Assembly (NCBI GenBank): GCA_019115425.1
Contig: DXDO01000116.1
Coordinates: forward strand, 1 to 6,794
From: Candidatus Agathobaculum merdigallinarum
GTDB lineage: Bacteria > Bacillota > Clostridia > Oscillospirales > Butyricicoccaceae
DNA length: 6,794 bases
Direction: 5' to 3'
Shown here in pieces: positions 5,561-6,794 of this stretch (position 1 is its first letter; the number at the start of each line of letters is the position of its first letter). Under the pieces are notes generated by a model. It was not told the origin of the DNA. It did no database searches and worked only from the letters and a program-made list of their open reading frames with translations. The position numbers and the translations under genes are program-made.

Positions 5561-6794
5561 TCCCTCACCCGCCGCGATCTGGCGCAAGTATGAGCGCGAC
5601 CGCGACTACAAGCGCTCGATCGGTCTGTACGACCGCGTGCGGCGCAACGAGGCGTTCTACCTCGGCCGTCAGTGGGAGGGGCTGAAAGTCCAGTCGCTCG
5701 ACCCGCTGATCTTCAATGTGCTGCGGCGCTGTGTCAACCTGTTCGTGTCCATGCTGGTCTCGGACGATGTGGCAGTACACGCGCAGCCGTTCGATATGGA
5801 CGACGAAGGGCGCAGGACCGCCCGCATCCTTGAGCGCGCGTTTGCGTCAGCGATCGAGCGGTCGGGCGTCAAGGCGCTCGGACGGCCGCTGCTCAAAAAC
5901 GCGTGCATCGACGGCGACGCCTGCTTTTACATCCACTTCGATCCTGCGCTTGAGACCGGACAGGCAGTAAAGGGCGACATCGCGGTCGAACTGATCGATT
6001 CGACTAACATCTGCTTCGGCAATCCCGCCTGCGACGAGGTGCAGCGCCAGCCCTACCTCATCATCGCCATGCGGCGCGATGTGGACGAGGTCAGGCAGGA
6101 GGCCAAAGCGAACGGCATGGACACGGCCGAGATCGACGCCATCGTGCCGGACGACAACAGCGATTACCTGCGCTACCGCCTGAACGGCGAGAACGACCGC
6201 GTGACCGTGCTGCTGCACATGCGTAAAACCGAAAGCGGTGTTGCGTTCTGCAAGACCACGCGCACCGCGACCGTCATGCGCGAAAAGGAACTGCCCTACC
6301 GCTATTATCCGGTCACCCACCTGTGCTGGAACCGCGTGCGCGGCTCATGCCACGGCGAAAGCCCGCTGACCGAGGCCATCCCCAACCAGATCGCCATCAA
6401 CAAGCTGTACTCCATGTATGTGCAGTGCATCAAACAGGTGGCCTTCCCCAAGATCATCTACGACATGACCCGTTTCCCGAGCGGCTGGTCGAACGACGTG
6501 GGCAAGGCGGTCGGCATGCGCGGCAACCCGAATGAGGCGATCGCGACCGCGTTCAAGGCGCCGGATATCTCCTCGCAGGTGCTCGGGTTGCTGGGACAGA
6601 TGATGACCGACACCGCCGAGCTGATGGGCGCGAGCGAAGCCGCGCTCGGCACGGTCAAGCCGGACAACACCTCGGCGATCGTGGCGGTGCAGAACGCGAC
6701 CGCCGCCCCGCTCGAGCTGACCAAGATGGAGTTCTACCGCTTCACCGAGGACTGGGCGCGCATCTTCCTCGACCTGATGGGCGCGCACTACGGC
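5550..6794 (+). CDS. Phage portal protein, P22-like family (3' end beyond window)
   Basis: The portal is the dodecameric ring at one head vertex through which TerL pumps DNA and to which the neck or tail attaches. An unbroken frame gives 415 residues to the right edge. Portal-like features are RRNEAFYLGRQWEG near residues 31-44, the region LLKNACIDGDACFYIHFDP (114-132), GESPLTEAIPNQIAINKLYS (269-288) and the late helix region NTSAIVAVQNATAAPLE (373-389). These resemble portals of P22/podovirus-like Firmicutes prophages rather than the SPP1 or HK97 types, judged by memory and not by search. The ATG at 5550 is chosen because AGGAGG lies 6 bases upstream; the in-frame ATG at 5544 is too close to that site. 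The start overlaps the end of the small membrane protein gene by 11 bases. Its position after TerL confirms the packaging-module order. The family would usually extend well beyond 415 residues. Confidence 0.9.
   Translation, partial: MRFDPSPAAIWRKYERDRDYKRSIGLYDRVRRNEAFYLGRQWEGLKVQSLDPLIFNVLRRCVNLFVSMLVSDDVAVHAQPFDMDDEGRRTARILERAFASAIERSGVKALGRPLLKNACIDGDACFYIHFDPALETGQAVKGDIAVELIDSTNICFGNPACDEVQRQPYLIIAMRRDVDEVRQEAKANGMDTAEIDAIVPDDNSDYLRYRLNGENDRVTVLLHMRKTESGVAFCKTTRTATVMREKELPYRYYPVTHLCWNRVRGSCHGESPLTEAIPNQIAINKLYSMYVQCIKQVAFPKIIYDMTRFPSGWSNDVGKAVGMRGNPNEAIATAFKAPDISSQVLGLLGQMMTDTAELMGASEAALGTVKPDNTSAIVAVQNATAAPLELTKMEFYRFTEDWARIFLDLMGAHYG

Larger units (their letters stand above)
3680..6794 (+). 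mobile_element. Phage-derived DNA-packaging module (TerS-like, TerL, small membrane protein, portal); left boundary uncertain
   Basis: Four consecutive rightward genes follow the packaging order of tailed phages: small terminase, large terminase, then portal. The module continues past the right edge. Orientation flips relative to the three chromosomal genes to the left, and a strong promoter with an SOS operator marks its beginning. No integrase, excisionase, repressor, tRNA or clear attachment-site repeat is visible at the left boundary, which must lie between the HAD start (3605) and the LexA box (3684). By eye, base composition and codon use look much like the chromosomal side, which would fit an old resident or a well-adapted phage. 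Confidence 0.8.

Noticed and set aside
1..6794. CRISPR array, insertion sequence or rRNA/tRNA genes
   Set aside because: No regularly spaced repeats, no transposase frame with terminal inverted repeats and no recognisable structural RNA sequence were seen.

Overview
The window looks like a moderately GC-rich Gram-positive (Firmicutes) chromosome, most likely a gut-type Clostridia/Oscillospirales relative. The support is strong AGGAGG-type ribosome binding sites, sigma-A style promoters, a Bacillus/Clostridium-type LexA operator, and the flavour of the FtsK, UppP and Cof-type HAD proteins. The genus cannot be fixed from this sequence alone.

The left half (about 1-3605) is ordinary chromosomal backbone, all read leftward (minus strand). 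In transcription order it holds a Cof-type HAD phosphatase (2784-3605), the undecaprenyl-diphosphatase UppP/BacA (1844-2674) and the first 567 codons of an FtsK/SpoIIIE DNA translocase (1-1701, cut by the left edge). Each gene is separated from the next by a gap of at least 100 bases. HAD and uppP each have a recognisable promoter, and a hairpin with a T-run lies between uppP and ftsK.

The right half (about 3680-6794) is a phage DNA-packaging module read rightward, diverging from the HAD gene. It holds a very short terminase-small-subunit-like protein (3779-3991), the large terminase (about 3955-5286), a 63-residue single-span membrane protein (5369-5560) and a P22-like portal protein (5550-6794, cut by the right edge). 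TerS would select DNA, TerL would pump and cut it, and the portal is the channel into the head.

The most interesting part is the 170-base divergent intergenic region at 3606-3778. It holds a near-consensus promoter (TTGACA, 17-base spacer, TATTAT) whose -35 box directly abuts a perfect GAAC-N4-GTTC LexA box. The packaging genes therefore look directly SOS-controlled, and they start right beside a housekeeping gene with no integrase, repressor or replication gene between. This could be a prophage remnant, an unusual prophage edge, or a domesticated (gene-transfer-agent-like or satellite-like) packaging cluster; the window cannot decide. Other oddities are a TerL frame with no ATG, GTG or TTG at its N-terminus, a perfect hairpin starting in the TerL stop codon, and the small membrane protein between TerL and portal.
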